NCBI RefSeq assembly: GCF_022201045.2
Contig: NC_068561.1
Location: 16,494,501 to 16,558,500 of the forward strand
DNA length: 64,000 nt
Direction: 5' to 3'
Origin: Citrus sinensis
Taxonomy: Eukaryota > Streptophyta > Magnoliopsida > Sapindales > Rutaceae
The notes below the pieces were generated by a model. It had not been told where the DNA came from, ran no database searches, and saw only the letters and a list, made by a program, of their open reading frames with translations. Below are positions 33,435-46,179 of this stretch, piece by piece (within the stretch, counting starts at the first letter, position 1; the number at the start of each line of letters is the position of its first letter). Made by a program: the position numbers and the translations under genes.

Positions 33435-36400
33435 ATGAAAACATTAACGAGTTTTGCCTCAAAGATAATCGTTGACAATCATAATAACAATAATAGAGAC
33501 AGAGGCTTCTTGTCTTCTAAAGGGTTTCGTATTAATAATAAGCCCAAAAGTTTGTTTTTCCAATCCAAGAAACTTTTTAATGCTCGGTTCTTGCAATACA
33601 AGGCCGCGGCTTTGCAGCCTGTTTCTGCTCTCTCCTCCTCTGATGGCCAGGTGTGTGTTTGTTTTTCGTTTTTTGTTTTTTATTTTATTTTATTTATTCG
33701 TTTCTGGGTTTTTTTGATATCTTTGTTCATTTGATTGCTTATGCTTATGGTGCTTTTACAATATTTTTGTGTTTATTTTTTAGGATTCTGGCAGTGAAAG
33801 GTTTATGTAATAGGGACCTTCTAATTTCTTAAGCAAATTGATGTGCTTATTTTTGCTTATTTTAACCATATGATCAAATGGGAAGGAGGAGCACAGAGGA
33901 AATTTGAAAGAAGTGATTGTTAGTAGTACAAAATGTTCTCTCTTATAATGTGAATTTTGGACTGATTTTGAATTGTATGTATTCCTGATGCAGGCAAAAG
34001 TGGAGACTGGGGCGCAAACTCTTGCAGCGTGTAAGCTTATCGTGATTGTTGGAGAGTTTGATTTATTTTTGGCAATAGTTAGACTGAATCTCATGATTCT
34101 GCTCTGCAGACGAATCAAAAACTGTGCATGTCAAATTCCAGTTACAGAAAGAGTGCTTGTTCGGCGAGCAATTTTTCTTAGTGGGGGATGATCCTATGCT
34201 TGGCTTATGGGATCCTACAAGTGCAATACCATTGGACTGGTCAGATGGCCATATTTGGACTGCTGAGATCGTAAGTAGGAATTGCCGGTGAAATGATATT
34301 CCTATCTATACACATATGGCTGATTATTTTTTCTTTACTGACAAATTTTGATTTTTTTTTTAATTTTAGGATGTACCTGTGAGCAAAACAATCCAGTGCA
34401 AGTTTATACTGAAAGGGAAAACAGGCCAGATTGTATGGCAACCTGGCCCAGATAGGATTTTTCAAGCCTGGGAAACTAAGAATACTATCACAGTTTTCGA
34501 AGACTGGGAACATGCTGATGAGCAGAAAATAATTGAGGAAGATCCAACAGTTACCTCAAAAATGTTAGTTGCAGAAAACTTTACTCAGCCAGAAGAGGCG
34601 CCAGTTTCAAATATAGACAATAACCCGGTTGCTGTTGATAGCGACGTGAATTCAGCAGAGGTACCAGAGAAGCCCATGTCTATTGTTGCGGAGAATATTA
34701 GTTGTCCTACGGAGGATCCTATGTCCACTGCGATTAACCAGATGCTCGGTGAGAAGCAAATTAGTCAACCAGATGCGGAATCTGCGGATAACAAGAATAG
34801 CACGATAGAACAAGAAATTCTCGGAAGCAGTGGCAGAGCTGCAGCGGATGACAAGAATACGAAGACCAAACAAGAAGTTCTGGGAAGCAGCATGATCAAG
34901 AATCTAACTGCAGAAAATATTGGTTATCCCAAGGAGGATACTGTACCGAATGCAAGTGACAAGATGCTTGGTGAAAAGCAAAGTAGTCAACCAGAGAAGA
35001 AAGAAAATGTTCTCAAGAATGGTGGCGGTGCTGCAACAATCAACAGTCTGACTGCTGACAACATTAGTTATCCTAAGGAGAAATCTTCGGCTAATAAGAA
35101 TATGATGACTGAAGATGTTCTAGGAAATAATGGCAGAGCCACAGCGAACAAGAATCTGGCAAGCACAGATGTTGAGGGAAATCTGATCACTCCTGAAGGA
35201 GATGCAGTCTTAGTGCCTGGTTTGACTCCGTTACCAAAATCAGATGAAGGAGAATTTGAAGAAGAAGATCGGAAAAGTATTTCCGTTGATGCTTCAGTTG
35301 GAATTAATGAAGCTATGAACTACAACTCACCAGAGGTAACTGCTTGATGAATGTAATGGTCAGTTGTTTTCTTTATTTTTTAATCCCTTTGTTTCTCTTT
35401 CTTTCTTCTACTGCTTTTACCTGCCAAGCAATTTCGCTGATCCCCAGTTTCCTTTACCCATATGTTTACCAATGTTAGTAGAATCCATGTGAGTTGTATC
35501 TTAAAATCAATGTTTGGTAAAAAGAATTTCTGAAGATAGAATGTACCAGCAGGGAAGCTCTTTTGTTTTGTCAATGTTGAAGTGTTGCATCTTAATCAAT
35601 CATTGTTACACAAAGATGGATTTTACCTGCCAAGCAATTTCGCTGATCCCCAGTTTCCTTTACCCATATGTTTACCAATGTTAGTAGAATCCATGTGAGT
35701 TGTATCTTGAAATCAATGTTTGGTAAAAAGAATTTCTGAAGATAGTATGTACCAGCAGGGAAGCTCTTTTGTTTTGTCAATGTTGAAGTGTTGCATCTTA
35801 ATCAATCATTGTTACACAAAGGTGGCAATGATATTGTTGTCTTAAATTCCACCATCGGCAATTAAGTTTAACCATGTATTCAAATCACACAACAAAACTT
35901 CGAAGCCAGTTCTTCGAATGATGGGACTAGGTTTACATTGTTGCAGATGAAAAGTAGTACTGTGTTCAATCTAAAACTCAGTTCCCCTCGCTAGACCTAT
36001 AAACTTTCAAAGCTGCAACAACTTTAGTAATTTATTAAAAAACAGCAGTATACTAAGCATTTCTGTTAAGTCCAAATTCATCTGGAAACATATTTCCATA
36101 GTAAATGGAACATGAAACAGAATTGACCTCAGTATTAACGGTCTGGTTTGTACTGCGATATATATAATGGTAAAATATGAGACCTTTGCTAGAAAGAAAT
36201 AGTTAATACCGTTTGTAGTTCTTCTGCTGCAAAATTGATATTGCTCCTGTTGCAAGTACTAATATTAACATCTATGCATTCTCCAATTTTTCCTTAACTA
36301 ACTGAGGCTGATTATTGTCCAGTCAGATGAGAAGCAAGAACGTTTGGGTGATCGACGTGAGGATGAAAAGGTTGAGATGTTCAATAATGCGGACCAACAG

Positions 36401-36550
36401 CTTGAAGATGAACTCATAGAAAAGCCTCAGGTTGTGAGACAAGAAAAGCATCCTGATGCAAAGCCATTGGAAAGTAATGTCATAAAAAATGACATCAACT
36501 GGGGTCGCAGAACTCTACAGACACTACTTTCAAATCTAGGGTTGCTGTAA
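33435..36550 (+). CDS. CBM20 (starch-binding domain) protein, probably plastid-targeted
   Basis: Five exons: 33435-33650, 33994-34030, 34110-34270, 34370-35335 and 36323-36550, all GT-AG and in frame; 535 aa. The first ~70 residues are rich in Ser, Asn, Lys and Arg with few acids, as in a chloroplast transit peptide. Residues about 85-190 form a CBM20 fold: [63 protein letters not shown]20 domains bind starch or glycogen-like glucans. The remaining ~340 residues are acidic, Asn/Ser-rich and repetitive: the [14 protein letters not shown]-type motif and E(V/I)LG recur, suggesting a disordered tail. No catalytic domain is visible, so I infer a glucan-binding or scaffold role. From memory it resembles Arabidopsis At5g01260, next to CPL2. 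Two G-boxes precede it. Confidence 0.85.
35415..35826. repeat. 206-bp tandem duplication in CBM20 intron 4
   Basis: Unit 35415-35620 is repeated at 35621-35826 with about three differences. Both start TTTTACCTGCCAAGCAATTT. The paired antisense open frames across it are artefacts of the repeat. Confidence 0.95.
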
Positions 36551-37963
36551 ATTAAGCTTGACAGAGCTGGCATTGAAGTTTTGCCACCTGTGACTATGGT
36601 GCTTGAATTTGTAGTGCCTAGGCAAAGAGGAGAAGCCTAAAGCATTCATAGTGGCTGCTACATGTACAGATATTCTTTTTCTTTATGAGCCTGTCATTAT
36701 TGTATGCTACTATGTTAAAGTGTTGCCCAGGATTTTGTTCTTCTTTTGAATGTATATCAGGAGGTCATTTTCGTGTACTACTTAGAATTGATTACCTTTT
36801 GTGTCGCAAAACATATTAGTTAAATAGATTCTACGTGTTCCCTAAATGTCCTGAATGCTAAATGCAATCAAGTGCTAATCAAGCGGACTATGCTACTCAT
36901 GTTTTGGTTGGCAATGCCGTTACATGACATTTGTATTGTTAAATTTTGCATTAAACTATGAACCAAATATTTTACGTTCTGTAATATGGTTGAAGATCTG
37001 AATGGATAGAATTATGCTATGCCTACCAAATGAACTTTGATTCTTTATTACTCAAGTCCAGATTTGGAGTTCAGGGGCAAGCAAGATTCAGAGGCTGCAT
37101 TTGAATGAACAATTATTTTTTTAATACCTAAGCACTTGGATAAGGGAAAATTTTGAAAATATATCAAAGCTATACACGTTCGCAAAGCTGTATGTAAGAA
37201 GCAAGTCATTAAATTTCACAATAATCAATTCAACATCTGGAAAATGTTTCTAATCCAAGTCAAAAGAGCTCACGGCATCTCTTTAGTCCCACTCCTTTTA
37301 AAATTGCTAATCATGGTCATCTTCATTTACCAACGCGTTGTTTTGATACCTTGGAAGTTGGAACTGATGCTCGTTGGTATCCATTTGAAGCGTACGGCGT
37401 ACGTCTAAGGTTGCTTAAAGTATCCACTGAAAATACAAGGCAAGACTTAGCACCCAATCAATAAGATTGCGTGTTCAAAAAAGCGAGTTCACTATTTCCA
37501 AAACTCCCACCCCACATAATCATAAATCATTGCAATTACCAAACAATCAGGATCCTGAGATTATAGAACATCCAGAGTACATCAGCATAAAGCACATAGA
37601 GGGTTGGGAGAATACAACGTAGGTTTGCGACTCAATTAGTATTTGATGATGCAAGAATTATATAGAATGACATTGACAACAATGAGCAACTCGTAGTTTA
37701 AGAGGAGACTTGAATGATTTATTCTTTGATTATATATCTATAGAGCAAAGGTTACACATTACAACATCTAAAGAGAGTTACAGCTAGATAAGCAGGAAAA
37801 TGGGTGAACTGAAAAACAACAGCCCATCTTTCTGCAAAAGAAAACAAAACTGAAGAGATTTATCACCTCCAAGATGAGCCAACTTCAGCTCTGCTTGGGG
37901 ATGCAAGAATCTGCATGTTCAAAAACTCAAAAGGCCAAATAGTGTTCTGAAAGACCAAGTTTA
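36551..37963. other. convergent intergenic region
   Basis: Carries the 3' UTRs of the CBM20 gene (+, probably to about 36730) and CPL2 (-). On the minus strand AATAAATCA near 37712 is a likely polyadenylation signal for CPL2. No other gene seen. Confidence 0.5.
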
Positions 37964-40900
37964 TCTAGGTCTGCGGTGGTTCGTCTTTCAACCTTTTGCT
38001 CGGAATAAGTTTTGATAATCTGAAAACAAGAAATTTCTAATATAAGAAACCAAGAGTACTAATCACCAGGCTATAAATTTAAAATGTAGAAAAGCTGTAC
38101 AAAGCATCAGGGAACACGGATGACCATGCTCAACAAAATTTGAAAAATGGACCCAAAAGAAATCTGAATAAAAGCAGAAAACTAGTGAACCGACTAGTGA
38201 ATCCCCTCTACCTTTGGCACCATTCGACTTCTCTCCTACTACTTCACTGCCCTTATTTAGTAAGATTGCTAGATTCTACATCAACAGAAATGTGGTACAT
38301 AAACAGGAAAAATTGAAGAAGCAACAAAGAAAAAGCACCAAGTTTCACATGACTTGCACATGAACAGAAACTCCCTTAACCAACCTCCACTCTTAATCAT
38401 CTCAAAGCCGGGAAAGAAAAAAATAAGCGAGAGAGAATTTCATGCGCCAGTTTGATAAAGCTAAATTACAAAAGGTGAATTGAGAATTCAGTCATATTCA
38501 ACAGGAGGTGAAGAAGGCAACCACTAGCTAAATAGTCCAAGTACTAACCCCAAAAGAACTAATTGAGATGAGTCCGTCCTCCACTCCTATCTTCCCTACC
38601 TTTGGACAATAACAATGCACGTTATTACTCTGCCAATAAAATAAAAGATGAACTCTGAACCATTTTGTCTTATCTTACTTGGGGACATTGGGACGCTTTT
38701 GCACTTGCTGATTCCCCAAACTGGCATAGGTACTCCCAGGTTCAACTTCAGAAGCCTACACAAATCAATGTATCAGCAATCACAACAAATTAAATCAGTC
38801 CTGTAGAAATTTATTGAGTTGACAAAAACAACATAAAAGTGCAACAAAGTCTATTCCACTGAAAAAATAGCATCACACACGTTACAAAACTTTTGCAGCA
38901 TAAGCAAAGGATACATTTTGAAAATAAACTAAAACTTATTTACAGAGGCAAAGCTGCAGTAATTTGGTATTCAGAAAGAAGAGGTTACTGCATATGAATT
39001 GTTCATCCTCTCATAAAAGAGAAAAAACAGCTGAATTGAGTACATGGGAGTACTTGGATAACGGGTAGAAACTAGGACTGACCACCAAGCCCTTACCTCC
39101 TAAAACAGAAAAACTGGAGCCTGGTTAAGGCAGCAGTAGCAGACATGAAGCCAGCTTACTCTTCAGTGTTCTAGCTCTCAAATCTTGGTGCAATGCAAAA
39201 ATCCAAAATAAAGGAGTGGTTTCCCTCCAGATAACACTACCCCTCATCTGGAATTTTCTTGCCCACATACCCTTTATCCAAGCATCACCTATTTTTTTGA
39301 ACAAAGAAATCAATTCAACTATTGAAAGCATCACCAGAAATCCCCACCTCAGGAGTGCTTTCCTTGCGTAACCCGTCTTCTCCCAGCCCTTCATTTGATT
39401 CTGAAATGATGGTGTCCCACAGAAATCCGTTTTCATTTTCAAGAGAAAGCTTGTCGAAATCTCTGTCCATTGCTCCAGAACGGGGTGTGATATATGCTAC
39501 ATACTTTTCTGAAATTCCATGCACAACGGAAACTATTCAGCATATTTGTGCCATATATGATCACAACTTGAAACCAAAATGAACTACAAGAAGAGCTTTT
39601 GAGGCGAGAAAATAAAAAGATACAAAGGTGAATAAAATATTCATATGCGTACAGTTGATTGCACGAACTTAGTCAATGAACATTAAACATTATGCATAAA
39701 AAACCCCGAAGACTAGTATATATTCCCAGGCACAATAACATTGATTTCCTAGCAAATCATTCACCTCGATAATTTATATCATGATCTAGACTATAAAGAC
39801 GTCTAGCTTCAAAGTTCATTAGCCTTACCTGCCAAGTAATGAAGGGCATTCTCAGCAGCTTGTTGTTGAGCATCCTTCCTTGTCTTACCCATTCCAACGC
39901 CTATCTTTTCACCAGTAAACAAAACCTGAATAAAATGAGCTTCCAAGTCAAGAGAAAAAGAATCAAAGATAGTTTCTTGGGCTTTCACAACTCATTAAAA
40001 TCTTAGTCTACTCAAGCTTTTTCTTTCCCTGAGTTACTATCAAAGATGGAAAGACAGTGAACAAAAAGAGGGAAAATTTGGCATAAAGAACCATAGTTTG
40101 TTTCTGGACCCCTTAAACGTGAAATTACCCAAGACCTAAAATTGCAAAACAATATATCCTCCAAGTATCAAAAGAAAAACAGCCTTCCAACCTCAAGCAA
40201 ATTAAATAATAAGAATAGTTCATATCAACGAGATTAGCTACAATCTAACAACAAGAGACATATTAAATAAAATTCACTTGACAATATCCATTTCCTTCAG
40301 AAAGATCAAACATAATACAATATTCCTTAAATTAATCAAATAGTTGATTCTTGAATCATTCTATAAGAATTTCACAGAAAGAAACCTATCTAGGATAACA
40401 GAAAATGACAATGCTATAAACGATCAAAAACAAATGTAAAACCGACCGACAATAGAAAAAAGACAATTTTTTGACTAACCTCAACAGAAAATTGTAAATC
40501 CTTACTCGTGCTTACAACAGACCTGAACTCGACCTGCACCATGGGGCGCTATGTGATCAGCACCAAAGAATGCAGTAAGAAAACAAATCTTCAGGAAAAA
40601 CCAATGTGTACCTTGGAGCTGCACCTCTTTCCAATTTCCTGTAGCACACCAATAGACAGATAGGATGGTAGCAAGTTCGTCTTTCCACCTTCAGTCTGGA
40701 ATTCTCTGCTATTTGATGACACGTGATTCTGGGATACCCCAATCTCTGCAAGAAAGTTCAATCAACCCTCCATTGATTATCTATGATTCCATAATTCTAT
40801 CACAAATAAGAAGACTGTCATCACACTATAGTTACTTCAAAAATACATTAATGTCGCTAATAACTCCTTAGTTGAGTTGGTTGGAACCTCCTCCCCTTAC

Positions 40901-43900
40901 CATAAGGTGGAGGATTTGAGTCTCCTAGATTGTGGGAGTAAAATTCAAAAAAACAAAATGATACACTTATGTCAGATAGGTTATATGGTTTGTGGTTTGG
41001 CTACCAGACCTCGCAATTAAAGAAAACATTAAACTAATGCATCATTAGCTATTCTTCACTGATTCTTCGCGCTGAGCATGGGCTACGTTGCTGTTCCTAG
41101 CAACTGCATAATGAAAGCGAAAATCTAATGACAGATCGTTTTGTTCACCAGCAATGTTCATACATCAATTTCAGAATTATGTGAAGGGATGTGTTTTAAG
41201 ATAGATGTGCACAAATTTAATTACTTCACATACCTGGAGGCTGACTTGCTGGTGGAAGATTCTGTTTATGCAAATCATGTGCCATAATTGCCTAAAAATA
41301 AGCAAAAATTAAACCAAGTAATCTATTTACTCCTGGTATAAATATAAAGGAAATACAAAACAAACCTCTTCGCCCTTCGCTTGGGAGGCATGTGAGGGTA
41401 AACCAGTGGCAATGGAAACAGGGCGATTATTTGGAAGCACTCGGTTAACTTCTTCTTCAACTATCCAGCCTCCCTGCCCATGTAATTTAGGTAGAGGGGG
41501 TTGAGCTGAGTTTTGATTCCTTAAATCAAAACCATGCTTCATAGAGCTGTTGTCTCGCCTAATGGGAGCTCCAAGCAAACCAGGTTCTATAACATAGAAC
41601 AAAAGAGAAGGAAATTATGAGAACAAGAATTCAGGTATATCTTACCGTAAATCATAACATCAAAACAAACATTCTGAGTTATTAAAAAAAAAAAGGAAGG
41701 GGGAAAAAAAGAAGAAGAAACCATACTCTGAGAAGGCACAACTGTTGCTGGGACAGTGGCATTTGAAGCAACAGCAACAGGAAGCAGAGATGTTTCAGAT
41801 TTCAAATCAGAGCTATTTTTCATAGAAGGCAAACCTGAGTCCACAACATATTTCTCATCCTGAAATGAAATTTTTTAGGTATAAAGAAAATTCATCAAAT
41901 TTCCATTCAACTGCACACAAGGAAACATTAAGAATTAAAAAGAACACATACTAGATTAAAATGATGCCAGTTCACCATTCAATTATTGTTGATGAAACAG
42001 TTCTATTAATAAAAACTGCATTTTCACCATTCAATTATTGTTGAAGAAACAATTCTATTAATAAAGACTCTATCCAAACGAACGAAGAACTATATATGAA
42101 CTATTTCTCACCATAAAACTACTTTAAACTTACAGATTGGTTCAGTCTCCTTTCCACTTCAAGTCCGTTCAGTCCTTCACTCATTGGAGCATTAGTGCTG
42201 CCATTTGGTGCAAAATTGGCATCCTGTAATCCAGCAACAACTACATAAGCACATGACAACAATATGGATTTTCACTCAACAAATTAAAAGATTACATATT
42301 TTCAGTTCAAATACCTCTGACATCAAGTAATTGCTCACATCAGGAGCAGCAGGTAAATTTACCGCCTCATCTTCATAAAAGACTTCAGATATACTACGCA
42401 ATAAATTCTCATCAAACTCCCTGGTACAATTATGGCATAAGAAATCAAATTTATATCCAAATGTTATAACTCCATTGTCATGTATGAGACATTGACTACG
42501 TAAAATAAATGGATCTTACTTGAAAAAACAACCTCTGACATTGCATGCAACATTTCTTGCCACGCAGAGGACTGGAACTGCATTCGCTGTCTGATAACCA
42601 CCAGAAGAGAAAAAGCAAAGATCATAATGAAAATTCACTCATATAGTTGGTTTAGTTATTATCACATTTCACCAATAAAACATGCAGAAATGTTACTTAT
42701 GAAATTAAAGGACAAGGAATCACACATAATGCATAAGCTTGTGAAGACAAACTCTGTACCTCTGCTTGAGGGGCATAATATGGAGTGAAAGCTGGAACTA
42801 CATGAACTCTAGGCTGGTCCTTATCTTCCCAAACCTTACAACGGTCATCAATAACCATTGCCATCTTTGGATGGCACAAACCACGTTGAAAGACATTTAG
42901 CAAAGATTTCCTGGAACCTGCTAAGTTGAAAATAATAGAAGGGTTTAACAGTTGACATTAATTACAATGTACCAGAAGCACAAACAAAGTAACATATCTT
43001 CAAACTCTATGTTGATTAATAACTATTAAATGGAACTCCAATTTCTATCACCAGCAGTGACTTCAATTTAATAGAACTATTGATCATGAGTATGCTAATG
43101 GTAAACTAAAAAAATCTGCAACTTAGCTCCAAGAAAGCACCTAGAATAACAGGGAATGATAGAATAACTTCCAAAAATAGCATGTTCCAAAGAGATAATG
43201 CATCAAGATCCAACCAAGGAATTAAAGCCAAAATGTGCTGGGAATGCTTGCCTGATTTAACACAAACAACTCGGTCCAAGAGTTGTTTTGAACCTATCAG
43301 ATGTCCCTCTGGGTCAAGAAGCCTCCACATTTCTAAGGCATAATCTCTTTCAGCCATAGTACAAACATAAACTTCAAATCGTTTGCGTCCTTTTGCAATT
43401 AAATAACTTCTTAAATCCTCCCATGCAGGTCGTAACCTCACAAGCACACTGGTATCACGATTCTACATAAAAAACAGCCACAACAATCAGATAATGCAAA
43501 CAATGTTAAATTTCACAGAACTCAAATTTTTTTAAGGATGAACTTCACTTCCTCGTTTTCTAAACAGTTCCCCAAAATCATTGAAAAGCAAAAGCTACTC
43601 CAGATTACTGAACGTTGTGCTTAAAAACAGGAAATTAGAACAGCAACTGTGGTTAGAGCAACCTTTCTCACACCTATATCTGCCCACAAGAACTCTTTCA
43701 TACACATGCACGTCCCTAACTGATCACAGTACTTCCAAGATCTTTTTAATTCAAGCATGGCAAAATATATCCTTGAATCATAAGACATATGAGAGATGTG
43801 CATAAGCAAGCATGCAGTGAGCAACATCCATCATTGCACAACTTAAGGATATCCAATTTCTATCCTCTTATTATACAAACATATAATTGGTAAACAAATC

Positions 43901-45009
43901 ACTAGTCAACGAACTTATGTTTCATTAATCCACACAATCCAAATAAATCATAGAAACTGCACAACAGAATAAACAATAAAACAAATAAATAGCCATGACC
44001 CCAAAAAAAAAAAAAGCAACCTCAGGGTTAATCCGAGTAAGAACAAGATTCCTTTCTGGAATTCTAATCACAGGCCGAACAATTCTCTCATAATTCTCTG
44101 ATGGAGGAGGAACCTCCTCTTGTTGAACCTTAAACACCTTCCCGTTATCCATAACACAATCATTCTCAGTGTACTGCTTCAATAACGTTCGATCATCCAT
44201 GTACCGCTTCAACTCAGCAGACATTCCTGAAGCCCGTATTTGATCCGGCTCACGTGCAATCCAACTTCTTAAAGCCTCAATTCTGTCCTCAAACGATTTC
44301 ATCGTGTTGGCAACAATAAGTGTTTCGTCAAGATCGAATACAATTGCTAAACACCGTAAATTCAGCATCCCCAAACAAGAATTGTATAGACCTGACGAAA
44401 CTGAATAACACCAAAAACACGGAAACTTCTTCTGCTTACTTGGCATTGCCACTAAATGAATCTCCTCGTCTCCAATCACAACAACTGCTGTCTGCACAAT
44501 CATTTATAACCAAAATTACAAAACTATCTAAGCCAATTAAGTGACTGTAATGGAAATACATTAACAATTTTTCATTTACTGCTTTGAATTTTTCTTCAAA
44601 TCATATCATGTCACGTCACGTCAGTTTAAGTTAAAAGACCACTCTATTACCAGTAAAAATTACAAATCATTCACATTTCCTACAAATATAACTAGCTATC
44701 ATTTCACATTCTATAAAACTGGGAACGAGGTGAATTGACCTTGAATTCGTAGAAGCAAGAGGCGTGAAGATTAATCAAATGAGGCTGCTCGACTGGAGCC
44801 GATGATTCGAGCTTGCAACGAAGCGAAAATGAAGAAATCGTGTGGAGAATTGAGAGAGGAATGCATCGCTCGCTACTAGGCGATATGTGACGAATTCGAA
44901 TCTCGTTGTTCGGGAACTGGAAATTCTCGTCCGAGACGAGAATAGTATCTAGCTCTCCCAAACAAACGTCGCCGTGATAGACGATATTCTTATACCCTAA
45001 ACGACTCAT
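37964..45009 (-). CDS. CPL2: RNA polymerase II CTD phosphatase-like 2 (CPL2)
   Basis: Sixteen exons assigned by eye: 45009-44740, 44491-44021, 43462-43252, 42917-42760, 42590-42520, 42420-42315, 42223-42134, 41859-41727, 41586-41366, 41291-41234, 40745-40612, 40533-40480, 39925-39829, 39508-39348, 38755-38679, 38019-37964; about 788 aa, near Arabidopsis CPL2 (771 as recalled). The enzyme removes phosphate from Ser in the polymerase II C-terminal repeat, tuning stress and auxin-related transcription in the nucleus. Seen: YHGD/LGELD N-terminus, FCP1-type catalytic motif [12 protein letters not shown] (D143, D145), [40 protein letters not shown], then one double-stranded-RNA-binding domain (about residues 630-700, [28 protein letters not shown]). 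CPL1 has two such domains. Intron 3 has a GC donor (CAG-GCAAGC). The last two exons are less certain: reading through exon 14 would end at 39315. Confidence 0.9.
40863..41000 (+). mobile_element. tRNA-derived SINE in a CPL2 intron
   Basis: Contains a Pol III box A (TAGTTGAGTTGG) and, about 45 bp on, a box B-like GATTTGAGTCTCC, then an A-rich end (CAAAAAAACAAAA). It lies in intron 10, opposite to the gene. Ends and target duplication not resolved. Confidence 0.5.
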
Positions 45010-45222
45010 TGAAAAGCTATGTTTCGAAAACTAAGTGTTTCAGAGGTAAAATCGTAAATGTGTGGAAATTTTTGGTTGATTTCGAAATCCCGGAGAATGA
45101 CTTCTCGGATTCCAGTTTCTCGCGCCTCACACTCAGTGCTGTCTCTCCTCTCTCCCTCTATTTCATTCTCACTCTCTCCCTCCCTCTGTGTCGACGGTTT
45201 CAAATGAGAGGGTAGTTTGTTG

Positions 45223-45230
45223 TATTTATA
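45223..45230 (-). promoter_or_regulatory. TATA box of CPL2
   Basis: TATAAATA on the minus strand, 214 bp upstream of the start codon. A GA-rich leader (45140-45190 on the plus strand as CT) lies between, as common in plant 5' UTRs. Confidence 0.6.
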
Positions 45231-45239
45231 GGGGCGAGA

Positions 45240-46179
45240 GGGTGGGGTTTTTATTTTATAGGCGTTGTTGTTGGCTGAATTTACGAAAATGCCTTGTACG
45301 GACTCAACCAAAAGAAGGAAGATGCGTATGGACATGGCCACACTCATTGTGGAGGACATGGGACCACGTCGGTACACGTGGCACCTCGATCAAGATAAGC
45401 CATTATGATGGACAAAGATTTAAACCGTTGATCGCATGCCCATAACGTTTTCTTCGGCAGTTTTTGTCTGCCGTCATTTTTTATTTATACTTTTTAAAGT
45501 CCTCCAAAATCCAAATTAAATATATGGTTTTTGTTATGTTACATAATTATATAACATACATGATTATGTAGCAGTCGTTAGATAAAAATTTAATAGTTGT
45601 GAAAATATAAAATTATAAAATTATATGATTTCTACGACTGTTGGATTTTTATCCTAAATATAAATATATATTTTAATTAAAATAAGCATGATATCAAAAT
45701 TTTCAAATAGTTTCCATATCCTTTTCAAATACAAAACAATAGACAGATTTAACAATGCAATATAATATTTTTTTAAAAAAAAAAAAGAAAAGAATATCTA
45801 CACTACAAGGTTTGGAGAAATGATCATCAACATTCTCCAATTTTTTTAAAAAAGAACACCAAGGTTTCCTTTTGACCATTATATCTTTTATGTCTATTAT
45901 CCCAAAAATTTAGGCTTTAAAATTATTAATAAATACAAATATTATATAAATAATGTAATATATGCAGTTGACTAACAATATTAAAATATTTTAATAAATT
46001 TAAATATGTAAATTATTATATTTATTTTAATCATATATTTTTATTTATTGTAGATATTTTAAATAAATATTTGCATTAAATACATTCTGCTATTAAAAAA
46101 ATCTCACATACTAATAATGCTAAAATTATTATTTTACATAATATTCAAAATAATTTAAATTTTAATACATTTTATTTTA
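45240..46179. other. upstream intergenic of CPL2
   Basis: Positions 45360-45375 hold GTACACGTGGCACC, a G-box context about 360 bp upstream of CPL2. Around 45575-45655 imperfect inverted copies of CAGTCGT next to TAAAAAT suggest a small decayed inverted-repeat element. The rest is very AT-rich; no gene. Confidence 0.4.

Noticed and set aside
35380..35780. Two similar antisense frames beginning [11 protein letters not shown]
   Set aside because: They are the two copies of the intronic 206-bp duplication, with no exon signals.
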